In this document: positions 44,536-55,760 of the stretch, one piece after another
How the letters are laid out: each line of letters opens with the position of its first letter
How positions within the stretch are numbered: the stretch's first letter is position 1
DNA from: Cymodocea nodosa
Lineage: Eukaryota; Streptophyta; Magnoliopsida; Alismatales; Cymodoceaceae
Assembly: GCA_036874045.1 (NCBI GenBank)
Contig: CM072335.1
Coordinates: forward strand, 13,350,001 to 13,414,000
Length of the DNA stretch: 64,000 nt
Direction: 5' to 3'
Position numbers and translations under genes: made by a program
Notes under the pieces: generated by a model
Databases searched by the model: none
Seen by the model: only the letters and a program-made list of their open reading frames with translations
What the model was told of the DNA's origin: nothing

Positions 44536-45974
44536 TGTTATGATCGATAGGCTCACCAGAGGGGGGGTGAATGGTGAAGGTGTGTAATTTTACTTCTTTT
44601 TAATTAAGAATCAGTTGATTCTATTAAATAGTGCATTGAACTAAATTAAATGGATGCACAACAGTAATAAGAAAATAACACAGCAATTTTTAGGTGGTTT
44701 ACCAACTCAGCTAGTCCACTCCCAAGATATACTTGGGCTTCACTAAGTAGACAAGTACTTACAACACTTACTTTCAGGTTGAAGCAAGAACCAACACTTA
44801 GAGCTTTCAGGTATAAGCTCAATAACCAACCTTTCTTCGAGCTTTCAGGTTGAAGCTCTCAATCAACAATGAGTTTTCAGGTTGAAACTCACGAACCAAC
44901 AGCTTGAACTTTTTATTAGAGTTTATGCACAGGGAGCTTTTCTATTATAGTGACTCTTGAAGAGTATTCTTGAATGTTGCTACCTTGAGAGTGTATCTGG
45001 AATTTTTGTGTAGCTCACAATATGATATTTTCATTAGATTGATCTTCTCTTTACTTCTCATATATATACCAAGAAGTGTAACAAACATATTTACTTCCAA
45101 CAGATGTTTTCTGCTATACTAGATATGTAGCAGTCCCAAAAATAGTAAGTTACTGTTCTGTCTGATGTTTAGTAAGCAACCTTCCGATTCCCTTTGATTT
45201 TTAGATGGTTATATGTGTAACTCACCGAAGAACATCTTTAACTCACTGAAAAATCACTTAAGTCTTTCTGCCATGTAGGATTTCAGATCGTACAAAGAGT
45301 TGTCACCCGATCGGATAATTGTAACTGTAACTTACCGAACTATCCTTTGACTATTGGATAGTTAGCTATAGTAACCCTCCGAAATCCTTCTCTTTAAGTT
45401 TCCAACTGCTTTCTTATTTCAACACGTGCATAAAAGAATAACTTAAGTTTTCAGATAGATAAGTCTGTAACCTTCCGAAAATTCCTATTTTTCGGATAGT
45501 TAGCTTTCTAACTCACTGAAAAATCACTTAAGTCTTTTGTTCAAGATTTCCGCACATGTGTAATTGAATGACTTAAGTTTCGAATAGTTAGCTTTTCTAA
45601 CTTACCAAAAATTCCTTTAGCTTCCAGATAGTTAACTCTTTAACTCTCCGATCATTGAATCTTTCTTAACTGTCCGATCATTTAACTCTCCGAAGGCTTT
45701 GTAAATTCGGATAGTTATTCTTCTAACTATCCGATGGTATTTCTACTACTTTACTCTTCGGATACTTAAGCCTGTAACTTACCGAAAATTAACTTTCTTC
45801 CAGATACTTGGCTTGGTAACTATCTGATTTTCTTGTAGCTTTATAGCAGTAAATTCTAAACTACCTAAATCTGTTTATCTACCTTTTGATCTTTAGCTAC
45901 ACTGTCTTCATTGTGAAATACAATATGTTTCCTCACACAAGTTTTCGCATTATTAAAATACTAGGGTCCTAACA
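44536..45974 (-). repeat. 5' LTR of element N
   Basis: 1439 bp, TGTTATGATCG ... GGTCCTAACA on the plus strand. Hairpin array at 44768-44893. TTCGG-TAGTTA / TAACT-CCGAA inverted units at about 45190-45830. The family is shared with F (62895-64000). Confidence 0.9.
44768..44893 (-). repeat. tandem hairpin array in LTR of element N
   Basis: Four units with stems CTTACTT/AAGCAAG, GAGCTT/AAGCTC, GAGCTT/AAGCTC and GAGTTT/AAACTC around an eight-base loop TCAGGTTG or TCAGGTAT, separated by AACCAAC-type spacers. The other LTR has the same four units at 38907-39030. In element sense they lie 230-360 bases upstream of the primer site, in the part that should be the RNA leader. Confidence 0.8.
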
Positions 45975-47011
45975 TCAACATGTTATGTTAATGCTATAAA
46001 ACTTAAGTTGTTATTTTTGCACGTGGTAAAATTCTTATTATAAAAATATTTGTTTATTACTGGTTCGTTGAGTTATCTGTAACACAATGAGATGGTTTGT
46101 TGAGTTATCGTAACACTATGGAGATGGTTCATTGAGTTAGCGTAACACCATGGACTTAGTTCGTTGAGTTAGCTACAGTACTTGTTACGTGAGTAGGCAC
46201 ATGAGGAACTTGTTAAGTTAGAAATGTTAAGTTATATATATCTACTTGTTTTACTCGTTTAGTTAACATTAAAGTAATGACATCTTATTACACTTGATGA
46301 AAAATTTTGAACGAGAAAGTTTATTTTACAGGAAATTTTTCAGAGATCGAGGATTGATTAAAGAAAATTTGAAATGTAAACATGGGTCAGAATGTGTGTA
46401 TTTCGATGAAGAAAAAAGAAAAGACGTGAAAAAGTGGAAGACTGATAGTGATTAAACGTGGAGGATATACATGAAATGAAGATACAGTATCAAAGGCATA
46501 GAGTTCTCGTTGATCAGTTATCCCTGCACATCAAACGAAAAATCTTTTTAGGGATCAAAAATACCTTTCAGGGAAAAGCTCTAAGATGGAAGAAAATTCA
46601 GTGAAGTAGAAAAGGTCAGATTTATGTCACTGAAGATTTGAAGTATTAGGAGAAAGAAAATTCGGTGAAGTAGAGACTAGATATTTGTCACTGAAGAATT
46701 GCTGAAAAAGAAAAAGAATAAGAAGAAGAAGAAAGATCTCAAATAGGGAGAAATGTTTTAAATTCCGTAAATTAGTTTTCTCTGTTTGTAGTTATGAAAT
46801 TGTATAGATGAAACATGGTATCAATATATAATTGCATCTACAATTTCTGAGGAGAATTGAATTGTATATTGTAATTGAAACTTTGAATAAAAATGATTTT
46901 ATGAAAACAATGTCTCACTTGTTTTTAATTTTTAAAGTTTCAATTATAATCGAAAATGTTGAAAAACACAATTCACCCCTCTCTTGTGTAGCCATACGAT
47001 CCTACAACCAT

Positions 47012-48290
47012 CAACATAATGCCTTGGTATGCAGACATAGTTAATTACTTAGTTACTAGTTTAACACCTAAGAATTGGAATAGACAAGATAAGAAATTAT
47101 TCTTTTCAAGAGTAAAATGTTACCATTGGGAAGACCCATACTTGTTTAAGAAATGTCCTGATCTGGTTTTAAGGAGGTGTGTTCCAAAAATTGAATATTA
47201 GAGTATATTGTCTTTCTGCCATGACCAAGCATGTGGAGGGCATTTGGTTCAAGGAAAACTACTGCCAAAATTCTACAATGTGGATTTTATTGGCCAACAC
47301 TATTCAAAAATGCTCATAAATACTACTTAAGTTGTTTAAGATGTCAACAAATAGGAAGAATATCAAAGAGGAATATGATGCCTTTGAATCTTATTGTTGA
47401 GGTTAAAATCTTTGATGTGTGGGGAATAGATTTTATGGGTCCATTTCCTATATCTAATCAATTTAATTATATATTGTTGGGGGTGGATTATGTATCTAAA
47501 TGGATAGAAGTTATTCCTACAAAAACTAATGACAACAAAGTGATAATACATTTTATAAGAACTAATATAGTTGCTAGATTTGGAATACTTAAAGTTATTA
47601 TTAGTGATAGAAGAACTCATTTCTGTAATAGAAGTTTTGAAGCCTTAATGAAGAAATATGGAGTAAATCACAAAATTGTAACATCATATCATCCGCAAAC
47701 AAGTGGACAAATGGAAAGTGCAAACAAACAAATTAAGTTAATCTTAGAAAAAGTAGTAAATTCTACTAGAAAATATTAGGCTAATAGATTAATAGATGCA
47801 CTTTGGGCTTATAGAACTACTTATAAGACAAGCTTAGGTATGTCACCTTTTAGACTAATATATGAAAAAAGTTGCCATTTACGAGTTGAAATTGAATATA
47901 GAGCTTATTGGGCATTAAAAACTCTAAACACTAATTTAAATCAAGCTGCTGAAAACAGAAAAATGTAATTGATTGAATTAGAAGAATTTAGGAATGAAGC
48001 TTATTCAAAAACTATAAAAGAAAAAGAGAAAATGAAGTTCTGGCATGATAAGAAAATTATTCCAAAAACTTTTGAAATAGGACAAGAAGTCTATCTTTAC
48101 ATGACTAGACTCTATAACCATCCAAGAAAATTAAGATCTAGATAGGCAGGACCTTACATAATTGGAAATATTTATTCCTATAGAGCTATTGAAATTAAAA
48201 ATCTTAAAAATCAGAATATATTTAAAGTAAATGGACAAAGACTTAGACCTATTCTGAAAATTCCAAAAAGTTGCACGATTCAATCCAAAA
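47012..48290 (+). pseudogene. gypsy integrase, element C
   Basis: Resumes the polyprotein cut at 38172 (NIMPWYADIVNYLVTSLTPK). Zinc module: HDQACGGH, then a one-base deletion, then [14 protein letters not shown]. The core (47231-47779) has [24 protein letters not shown] (D kept, G to R) and SGQMESANKQ. A TGG-to-TAG change ends the frame in IDWAN (47777-47779). The C-terminal module keeps AGPYIIGNIY and IFKVNGQRLRPIL. Together with 37151-38172 this is one interrupted pol. Confidence 0.88.
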
Positions 48291-48930
48291 GAAATCATCG
48301 ATTTTACCGAAAATTATAGTAAAAGAAAAAATTGTTACGATTAACTAACAAGATCCATCGGTTTGACCGAAACATAAAAACATAAAAAAATCTATATATT
48401 ATATTAAGTAAATGTCAGTTTTACCGAAGCATGGTATCAGTTTAACTAGTAAAAAAAAAAGGTATTTAATTTCGATGCAACCGAGGAATATAACGGTTTG
48501 ACCAAAATTTTAAAATGTTGAAAAATTAAGAATTGGTTATACTAGAAATTCTTCAGTCTTGACTGAATTTAAAATTATTATTATAAGTATTTTTATTAAT
48601 TATAACTTTATGAGAAGTCCGTTGAGTTACGCTTAACTCAACGAACTTACTCCGTTGAGTCTAGGATAAGTTAACGAACTTATTCTGTTGAGTTAACTGT
48701 AACTCAACAGAGTGCTGTAGTTAAGTCCATGGACTTAGTTCGTGGAGTTAACCATAACTCCATGGAGAGGTAAGTGAGAGAGTGAGAGTTTGCATGGGAA
48801 AATGGCCCGATTAACCACCACAAACTTAGGGTTTGTTTATACTAAAACTTAGGATTTAGGGGCATTATCTGTAGAAATCATTTAGAACTTAAAACAGTAG
48901 AGATCAAAGTGATTCTATTCTGTTCCGTAA
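48291..48930 (+). promoter_or_regulatory. gypsy spacer before accessory ORF, palindrome array (C)
   Basis: No ORF. 48270-48560 holds loose repeats around ACCGA and CGGTTTGACCGA. 48605-48770 is a row of palindromes: AGTCCGTTGAGTTA / TAACTCAACGAAC, then TCCATGG / CGTGGAG variants. A telo-box TTAGGGTTTG with TTTATAC follows at about 48826-48842. The same layout, inverted, is at 53331-53968. Confidence 0.65.
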
Positions 48931-50740
48931 TGCCACGAAGACAAGATGACGCTTGAGTTCTAGGAGGAAGTTGACACCACGAGATTTCTCAGAGAGTCTA
49001 AGGAATGGCATACCAGATAAAAGATCAGAAACACCACAAGGGAAAAAGTACTAGAAAAGGTAGAATCTGATATCTTCTATTGGAGAAAAGTTTTGGTAGA
49101 TTTAGATATTAGCATACCTTAGATTATAGAAACGAGAATCAAAGTAGCTACAAAAGTAGTTGTGAATAGAGAAAGAAAAATCTGACCAAACAACAAGGTT
49201 GCCCTAGAGTTAATCTGGCGCAAGTCCATATTATGGTTCTTACGAGAAATTATTGGATGTGCAAGGGGTGTAATTAGGTGGCAACAACAACAAAGGAAAG
49301 CAATGGAAGAACCTACAGCAGTAAAACAAGTAGGACCTTTAGTTCCACCAACAGAACCATTACCATGAGTAACATTTGCTTAGTTAAGAACTGAAGAAGA
49401 AGACAAGGAGTTTGCTAGCTTGGTCAAAGCAGCAAAAGACCAAGTAGATAATGAAGAAATGGCTATGGCTAAGGCACATATTCTATATGATGCCATAAAG
49501 AAAAAGCAGGCTAAAGAAAAGTTGAAAGCCTAGTATAAAATTAAAGTAGAATAGCATCTAGAAGTAGTTAGATCAATGGCTGCAAGAGAAATTGAAGTTG
49601 GTCATTCGAGACTAATAATTATAGAAAAAGTAAAATAGGAAGAGTCAGTACCTATGACTCTAGAGCCTACAAAGCCTATTTTTGTAGACTTACTCTTAGA
49701 GGAGGAAGAGGAAGATCAGACAACGTTATTAAGGAAAAGAGGTAGTGCCTAAAGCTCACGTAGAGGTTAAATCTAAGCTTAAAATAGCAGTAGGGCCTAA
49801 AGAGCCTATTTTTGTAGGTTTGCTATCCAAATCTGAGGAGGAGCAAGAGTAGTAGTAGCAAGAGCAAAGAGAAGAAGAAAAACAAGCTGAAATTAGTTTA
49901 CAGCCTATACAAAGAGAAGAAACTGAAGTTAGGGTAGAAGCTGATTTGCTCGTAACTTCATCCAAATTTGCCATAGAATCAGAAAGAACAGTAACAATGA
50001 AGATTGGTAGTTAGGAGGAAGAAGAAAGAGAAGAAGCTAAACAAGTACATACTGAATAAAAAGGAAACGACTCGACAGATTCCACTGAAGAGGGAGAGAC
50101 TCTTCAACAAATTTTTGAAAGAATTCAAGAAAGAAGAGTGGAGAGTTCTGCTGGCTCTCCACCATAGATAGAAAGAGAAACTGAAATGCAGGAATCTCCC
50201 AATCATTTCCAACAAACTCAAGTTCAGCAAATTGAAGAAGAAATTCAAGAAAAAACCCATCTAGAGCAACAAATTCAGATTCCTGACTCGGCTGAAGCAA
50301 CTATTCTAAATGAAGTTCACTTTTGGAGTTAGGAAGCATACAACAAATATCAAGAGATAAAGGGGTATGATATTATATATAGTAGACTAGTAAACTGGGA
50401 TGGTATGTAGGAAATTAAAGACTTATTTGAGTTCTAGGGTCTACTAACATTTATTTCTCAATAGAGAGGGCATGTAGTGTATGAAAATTTAGTGTCTTGA
50501 TTTTATGCAAACTTGAGAGAAGAAGAAGGAAATTTAATTTCTAACGTGGAAGAAGTTAATATACAGATAACACTAGAGCTTCTCCACAACATTTTTGGAT
50601 TGAAAAATGAAGGAATAGAAATCCTGGAAAATACAACTACAACTGAATGGATAGAACAAGCAATCAAGCAATGTTTGGCCATCGACCTTAGTGTGCCATT
50701 ACTGAATAGACTAAAGTATTTAAATGGGAAAGTGTATTGA
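48931..50740 (+). pseudogene. gypsy accessory ORF, element C (decayed)
   Basis: Homologous to E's ORF (53330-51894) at its N-terminus and to 6889-8037 at its C-terminus. Fragments: EWHTR, KIRNTTREK, VESDIFYWRKVLVDL, YDAIKKKQAKEKLKA, PIFVDLLLEEEEED, a later EPIFVGLLS repeat, a Gln/Glu-rich middle, then EIKDLFEF and FYANLREEEGNLISNVEEVN, ITLELLHNIFGLKNEGIEI (50513-50740). Many stops and frameshifts. It is cut at 50740 by the LTR fragment of E, before the INWFDVF-type end. Confidence 0.75.
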
Positions 50741-51893
50741 ATTTGTTAACTTCTGTTTAACTGTGCAAAGTTAAATCTTAAACTTGCTTATATCAGTAAT
50801 TTCTTTTAGAAGTAAACAAACAACCTTTCACACAAATTAGATATTAATTTCAATTTATATTTTAATTGCAAGTGCACAGTGTATATTGTATTTGTGTGCA
50901 AGTACAGGTCAATTCCACAGAGAATTGAGTAAGAATTGTGTATTGTTCCAGTTTTAATAATGAAATTTATGTATTCAGTAAGCACTCCGTTGAGTTACAG
51001 TTAACACAACAGACCAAGTTCGTAGAGTTATGGCTAACTCAACGGACTAACTTCGTGGACTTAAGCTAACTCCACGAGCCTATCTTTCCAGTTTAATATT
51101 GCTATTTACAAAAGAATTCAGCCAACCATTGGGCGGTCCCACAGATTGTAAATAACATCAATTAAGCTCTTTAATGCTAGTTAATATTAGATTTATCATT
51201 AAGCCATACTAACATTCAAATATTTCAAACAGTAACCATTAAAATCTTTAAGTATCTGGAACGAACCAATTTCAGTAAACTGTAAAACTATTTTCTATTT
51301 TCTGAATCAAACAAATATAAAACATTCACAATACCGACAATGATAACTTTAATCATGATACAAAACAAACAATACAACACTTAAATACTAAATATAAACA
51401 TAGATAAGTTGTTGTTTTTGGTATTTTTGTTTTGATATGTTCATGAAAATGGGCAAAAGGTGAAATGTAAAAATCTCTATTGACAATAAATACTTTTGTC
51501 ACTACATGCAGTGCGATTACACCATTGAAAACTTAATAACTTACAATCCTGCCTCCTCTCCCTATAGAATCGCAAGTCCAGAATTGCAAGATAATCTCCT
51601 CTTCAGCATACTAGCATCAACCCGAAACCAAGGCTAGAAGCTTCACGATCTCCTGAGATATGAGTCGGTGCTTGGTGAAAATGGCTTCCTTTCCCGTGAC
51701 ATGATCACTCCTCACAATGGTTGTCAGGCACCGTGTTTGGCTCGGAATCGACCCGACATCAGGAAAGTATCCTCACAGACCTCCGATAGTTGGTGATTAT
51801 GGTGATGTTGGTGAATTGTTAGTGATGGTGTGGATGCTTCAGTGAACTTCCAACACTACCTGCAGTTAGCGCGGTCCTCCACCTCTACATGTA
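50741..51893 (-). repeat. 3' LTR fragment of E, lacking U3
   Basis: Matches 58262-59360. The U3 part and TATA box are absent. In element sense it begins about 30 bases after the place where the TATA box would be (compare 11737-11768), close to the expected transcription start. Its far end lacks about 60 terminal bases. Palindromes at about 50985-51085. Confidence 0.8.
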
Positions 51894-53330
51894 CTTCATT
51901 TAGAATTGTTGTTTCAGTCGAGTCAAGAATGTGAATTTGTTGCTCTAGAGGGGTTTGTTCTTGAACTTCTCTTCCATATGCTGAACGTGAACTTGCTGAA
52001 AATGCTATAAGGATTCCTGAATATTCGCTTCTACTTTTGTTTGTGGTGGTGAGCTGGCAAAACTCTCCACTCTATCTTGAATTCTTTCCATAAATTGCTA
52101 AAGAGTTTCTTGCTCTTCAGTGGAATCTGTAAAGTCATTTCTTTCCATATGGACTTGTTCAGCTTCTTGTTCAGTTTCTGTTCTTTCTTCTTCCTCCTGA
52201 CTACCAATCTGCATTGTCACTGTTCTTTCTGATTCTGTGGCAGATTGTGATGGAGTTACAGGATAATCAACTTCTACCCTAATTTCTGTTTCTTCTTCTT
52301 GTATAGGCTGCAGACTAGTTTCATCTTGTTTTTCTTCTTCTCTTTGCTTTTGCTGCTGCTCCTGCTCCTCCTTAGAAGCGGATAGCAGGTTTACAAAAAT
52401 TGGCTCTACAGGCCCTATTGATATTGGTACTTCAGATTTAATCTCCTCTTGATATTCAGGCACTATCTCTTTTCTTTCCTTCTTCTGATTAATTGTGCCT
52501 AGTCTTCCTCTTCCATATGCTGAGATTAAATCTACAAATATAGGCTCTACATGCCTTTGAGCCACAGGTACTAGCTCTTCCTGTTTAACTTTTTCAATAA
52601 TTGCTGGTCTCAAAGGACCAACTTTAGCTCCTCTTGTAGTAGGTCTAGCAATAGCTTCTTGATACTGTTCCACTTTGATTTTATATTGGGCTTTCAACTT
52701 TTCTGTAGCCCTCTTTTTATAAAGTGCATCGAACACTAGGTGTGTTTTAGCCACTACCAAATCTTCTAATTCTACTTGGTTTTTCCCAACTCGAACTAGT
52801 TCTTCAAATTCTATTAATTCTTCTTCATTTGAAGGCCCCATAACTACCACCCTTTCTAATGGTTTAGGAGGTGGAATTGAAGGTCGTAGCTGCTGCTCCT
52901 CAAGAATAGGTCTTTCAGCAGTCGGTTCCTCTTGTTCTTCCTTTTCTTTCTTTTATTGCTCTCGTCTAATTTCTCCCCTTACACAACCAACAATGTTCCT
53001 TTTGAACTATAGTCGAGACTTACATTGGATTAGTTCTAGGGCAACTTCATTATTTGGCCTGATTTTTCTCTCTTTACTTATAGTGATTTCTGTTGCTACT
53101 TTGATTCTAGTTTCCATTATTTGAGAGATTTGTATACCCATATCTACTAACTCTTTTCTCCAATAAAAAAGGTCAGATTCTACCTTTTGTAACTCTTTCT
53201 CCCTCGTCGTATTTCTGATTTTCTGCCTTGTATGCCATTCCTCTAAATCTTTTAGAATTTCTAACGTGTCAATTGCCTTTTCCCAAAACTCAGGTGTCAT
53301 CTTCCTCATCATGGAGTTATAAAACAGCAT
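51894..53330 (-). pseudogene. gypsy accessory ORF, element E
   Basis: Best copy of the N-terminal two thirds. MLFYNSMMRKMTPEFWEKAI, helical RNTTREKELQKVESDLFYWR, VDMGIQISQ (53330-53007). After a stop: LVVAKTHLVFDALYKK, a doubled block VEPIFVDLISA and VEPIFVNLLSA, and a Glu/Gln-rich coiled tract (EEQEQQQKQREEEKQDE) to 52098. Then stops appear and the C-terminal globular domain is lost at the junction with the LTR. No signal peptide or membrane helix. Function unknown. A TATA-like stretch and telo-box precede the start. Confidence 0.75.
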
Positions 53331-53968
53331 GGAGTCGCTCTGATCTCTATTGTTCTAAGTTCTAAATGATTCTACGGATAATGCCCCCAAAAACCCTAAG
53401 TTTAAGTATAAATAAGCCCTAAGTTTAGGTGGGTAATCAAGTCATTTCACATACAAAACTCTCACTCTCTCATCCGTGGAATTACAGTTAACTCCACGGA
53501 CTAAGTCCGTGGACTTAACTACAGTACTCCATTGAGTTATAGTTAACTCAACGGCGTAAGTTCATTAACTAATCCTAGACTCAACGGAGTAAGTTCGTTG
53601 AGTTAAGCGTAACTCAACGAACTTCTCGTAAAGTTATATCTAATAAAAATACTTAAGATAATAATTTTTCTTTGGTCAAGACCGAAGAGTTTCCGATCTA
53701 ACCGCTCTTACTTTTTCCATATTTTAAAATTTTTTCGATCAAACCATTATATTCCTCGGTTGAACTAAAATTAAATATTTTCTTTCTTTCTTCATTTTTT
53801 CTACCGGTTGAACCGATACTATGCTTCAGTAAAATCGACATTTTTACTAAATAATATATAGATTTTTTTATGTTTTTATGTTTCAGTCAGACCGATGGAT
53901 CTTGTCGGTTGAATCGCAACAATTTTTTTTTTCTTTTTTTTTTTATATTAAATAAAAATGATTTCTTA
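53331..53968 (-). promoter_or_regulatory. gypsy spacer before accessory ORF, palindrome array (E)
   Basis: In element sense: ACCGGTTGAACCGAT-like repeats (53960-53680), then palindromes AAGTTCGTTGAGTTA / TAACTCAACGAAC and AGTCCACGGACTTAGTCCGTG (53640-53465), then telo-box TTAGGGTTT and TTATTTATAC (53425-53385) about 60 bases before the ORF start at 53330. Same order as 48291-48930, so the arrangement is conserved between elements. Confidence 0.65.
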
Positions 53969-55290
53969 CTAAGTAAAGCTTGAGTAGTCCTCTACTCTTA
54001 CTTCTTCTATAATTCCAAAAGAACTTTTTGCTATTTTCAAAATAAGTCTAAGTCTTTGTCTATTTACTTTAAATATATTCTGATTTTTAGGAGTTTTAAT
54101 CTCAATAGCTCCATAGAGATAAATATTTCGAACTATGTAAGGTTCTGCCCATCTAGATCTTAATTTTCCTACATGGTTATGGAGTCTAATCATGTAAAGA
54201 TATACTTCTTGTCCTATTTCAAAGATTTTTGGAATAATTTTCCTATCATGCCAGAACTTCATTTTTTCTTTTTCTTTTACATTTTTTGAATAAGCTTCAT
54301 TCCTAAATTCTTCTAATTCTATCAACTGTATTTTTCTATTTTCAGCAGCTTGATTTAAATTAGTGTCTAGAGTTTTTAATGCCCAATAAGCTTTATGTTC
54401 AATTTCAACTGGTAAATGACAACTTTTTCCATATACTAGCCTAAAAGGTGATATACCTAAGCTTGTCTTATAAGCAGTTCTATAAGCCCAAAGTGCATCT
54501 ATCAATCTATTAGCCCAATCTATTCTAGTAGAATTTACTACTTTTTCTAAGATTAACTTAATTTGTTTGTTGGCACTTTCTACTTGTCCACTTGTTTGTA
54601 GATGATATGATGTTGCAATTTTGTGGTTCACTCCATATTTCTTTATTAAGGCTTCAAAACTTTTATTACAGAAATGAGTTCCTCTATCACTAATAATAGC
54701 TTTAGGTATTCCAAATCTGGCAATTATATTGGTTCTTATAAAATGTATTACCACTTTGTTGTCATTAGTTTTTGTAAGAATAGCTTCTATCCATATAGAT
54801 ATATAATCCACCCCCAACAATATATAATTAAATTGATTAGACATAGGAAATGGACCCATAAAATCTATTCTCCACACACCAAAGATTTTAACCTCAACAA
54901 TAGGATTAAGAGGCATCATATTCCTCTTTGATATTCTTCCTATTTGTTGACATCTTAAACAACTTAAGCAATATTTATGAGCATCTTTGAATAGTGTTGG
55001 CAATTAAAATCCACATTGCAGAATTTTTGCGGCAGTTTTCCCTGAACCAGAATGCCCTCCACACGCTTGGTCGTGATAGAAAGACAATATGCTTTGATAT
55101 TCAGTTTTTGGAACACACCTTAAAACCAAATCAAGACATTTCTTAAATAAGTATGGGTCTTCCCAATAGTAATATTTTACTCTTGAGAAAAACAATTTCT
55201 TATCCTGTCTATTCCAATCCTTAGGTGTTAAACTAGTAACTAAGTAATTAACTATGTCTGCATATCAAGGTATTGTTTTGATGGTCATTA
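53969..55290 (-). pseudogene. gypsy integrase, element E
   Basis: The core to C-terminus is one open frame of 344 residues (55003-53969), the longest intact gypsy frame here. [14 protein letters not shown] (zinc Cys pair kept), [10 protein letters not shown] (Gly to Arg next to the catalytic Asp), [44 protein letters not shown] and [13 protein letters not shown] (GPY-type module with Gly to Glu). The zinc module start (55195-55004) reads HDQACGGHSGSGKTAAKI and is separated by one frame break at 55003. Confidence 0.9.
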
Positions 55291-55760
55291 ATTATTCATT
55301 AGGAAAATTATCCTTAATTTCAATATTTAATTTTTCTATTTGTAATCTTGATAAATGATCTGCTACTACATTCTCACAACCTTTTTTATCTTTAATTTCT
55401 AGATCAAATTCTTATAATAATAATATCCATCGGATCAATCTAGGCTTAGTCTCTTTTTTTAGTATTAGGTGTTTTAAAGTTGAATGATCCGTGTATACTA
55501 TTACTTTAGCTCCAATCAGATATGATCTAAACTTCTCTAAGGAAAACACAACAGCTAATAGTTCTTTTTCAGTAGTTGTGTAATTAACTTGAGTATCATT
55601 TAAGGTTTTACTTGCATAATGAATCACTCTAGGAGATTTTTCTATCTTCTATCTCAACACTGCTCCTACAGCAAAATCAGATGCATCGTACATTAATTCA
55701 AATAGATGGCTCCAATCAGGTGCTTGAATTATAGGAGTTGAAATTAAGCTAGTTTTCAGT
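55291..55760 (-). pseudogene. gypsy RNase H, element E
   Basis: Reads [20 protein letters not shown] and [12 protein letters not shown] with the Asp that A and C have lost. The first Asp block is present as YDASDFAVGAVL (Cys to Tyr before it) with a stop nearby. It ends abruptly at 55760 where the RT core is deleted. Confidence 0.87.

Larger units (their letters stand above)
38676..45974 (-). mobile_element. Ty1/copia element N, nested in the solo LTR
   Basis: Complete antisense element of 7.3 kb: 5' LTR 44536-45974, PBS 44522-44533, gag, pol, polypurine tract 39498-39512, 3' LTR 38676-39497. Target duplication GCAAC (38671-38675) and TCAAC (45975-45979), with one mismatch. It has the SIRE-type polypurine end but no accessory ORF: only 0.4 kb separates pol from the LTR. 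This is the least decayed pol in the window (protease, integrase and RT catalytic residues all present), with scattered stops. Confidence 0.93.
38173..47006 (+). repeat. solo SIRE-like copia LTR interrupted by element N
   Basis: TGTTGAGTATTTTG at 38173 to TACGATCCTACA at 47006, flanked by ACCAT (38168-38172 and 47007-47011). Subtracting the nested element and its duplication (38676-45979) leaves about 1530 bases, the length of one LTR, with no interior. It is therefore a solo LTR formed by LTR-LTR recombination. Its TATA box is mutated to TATCAAAG. Confidence 0.92.
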
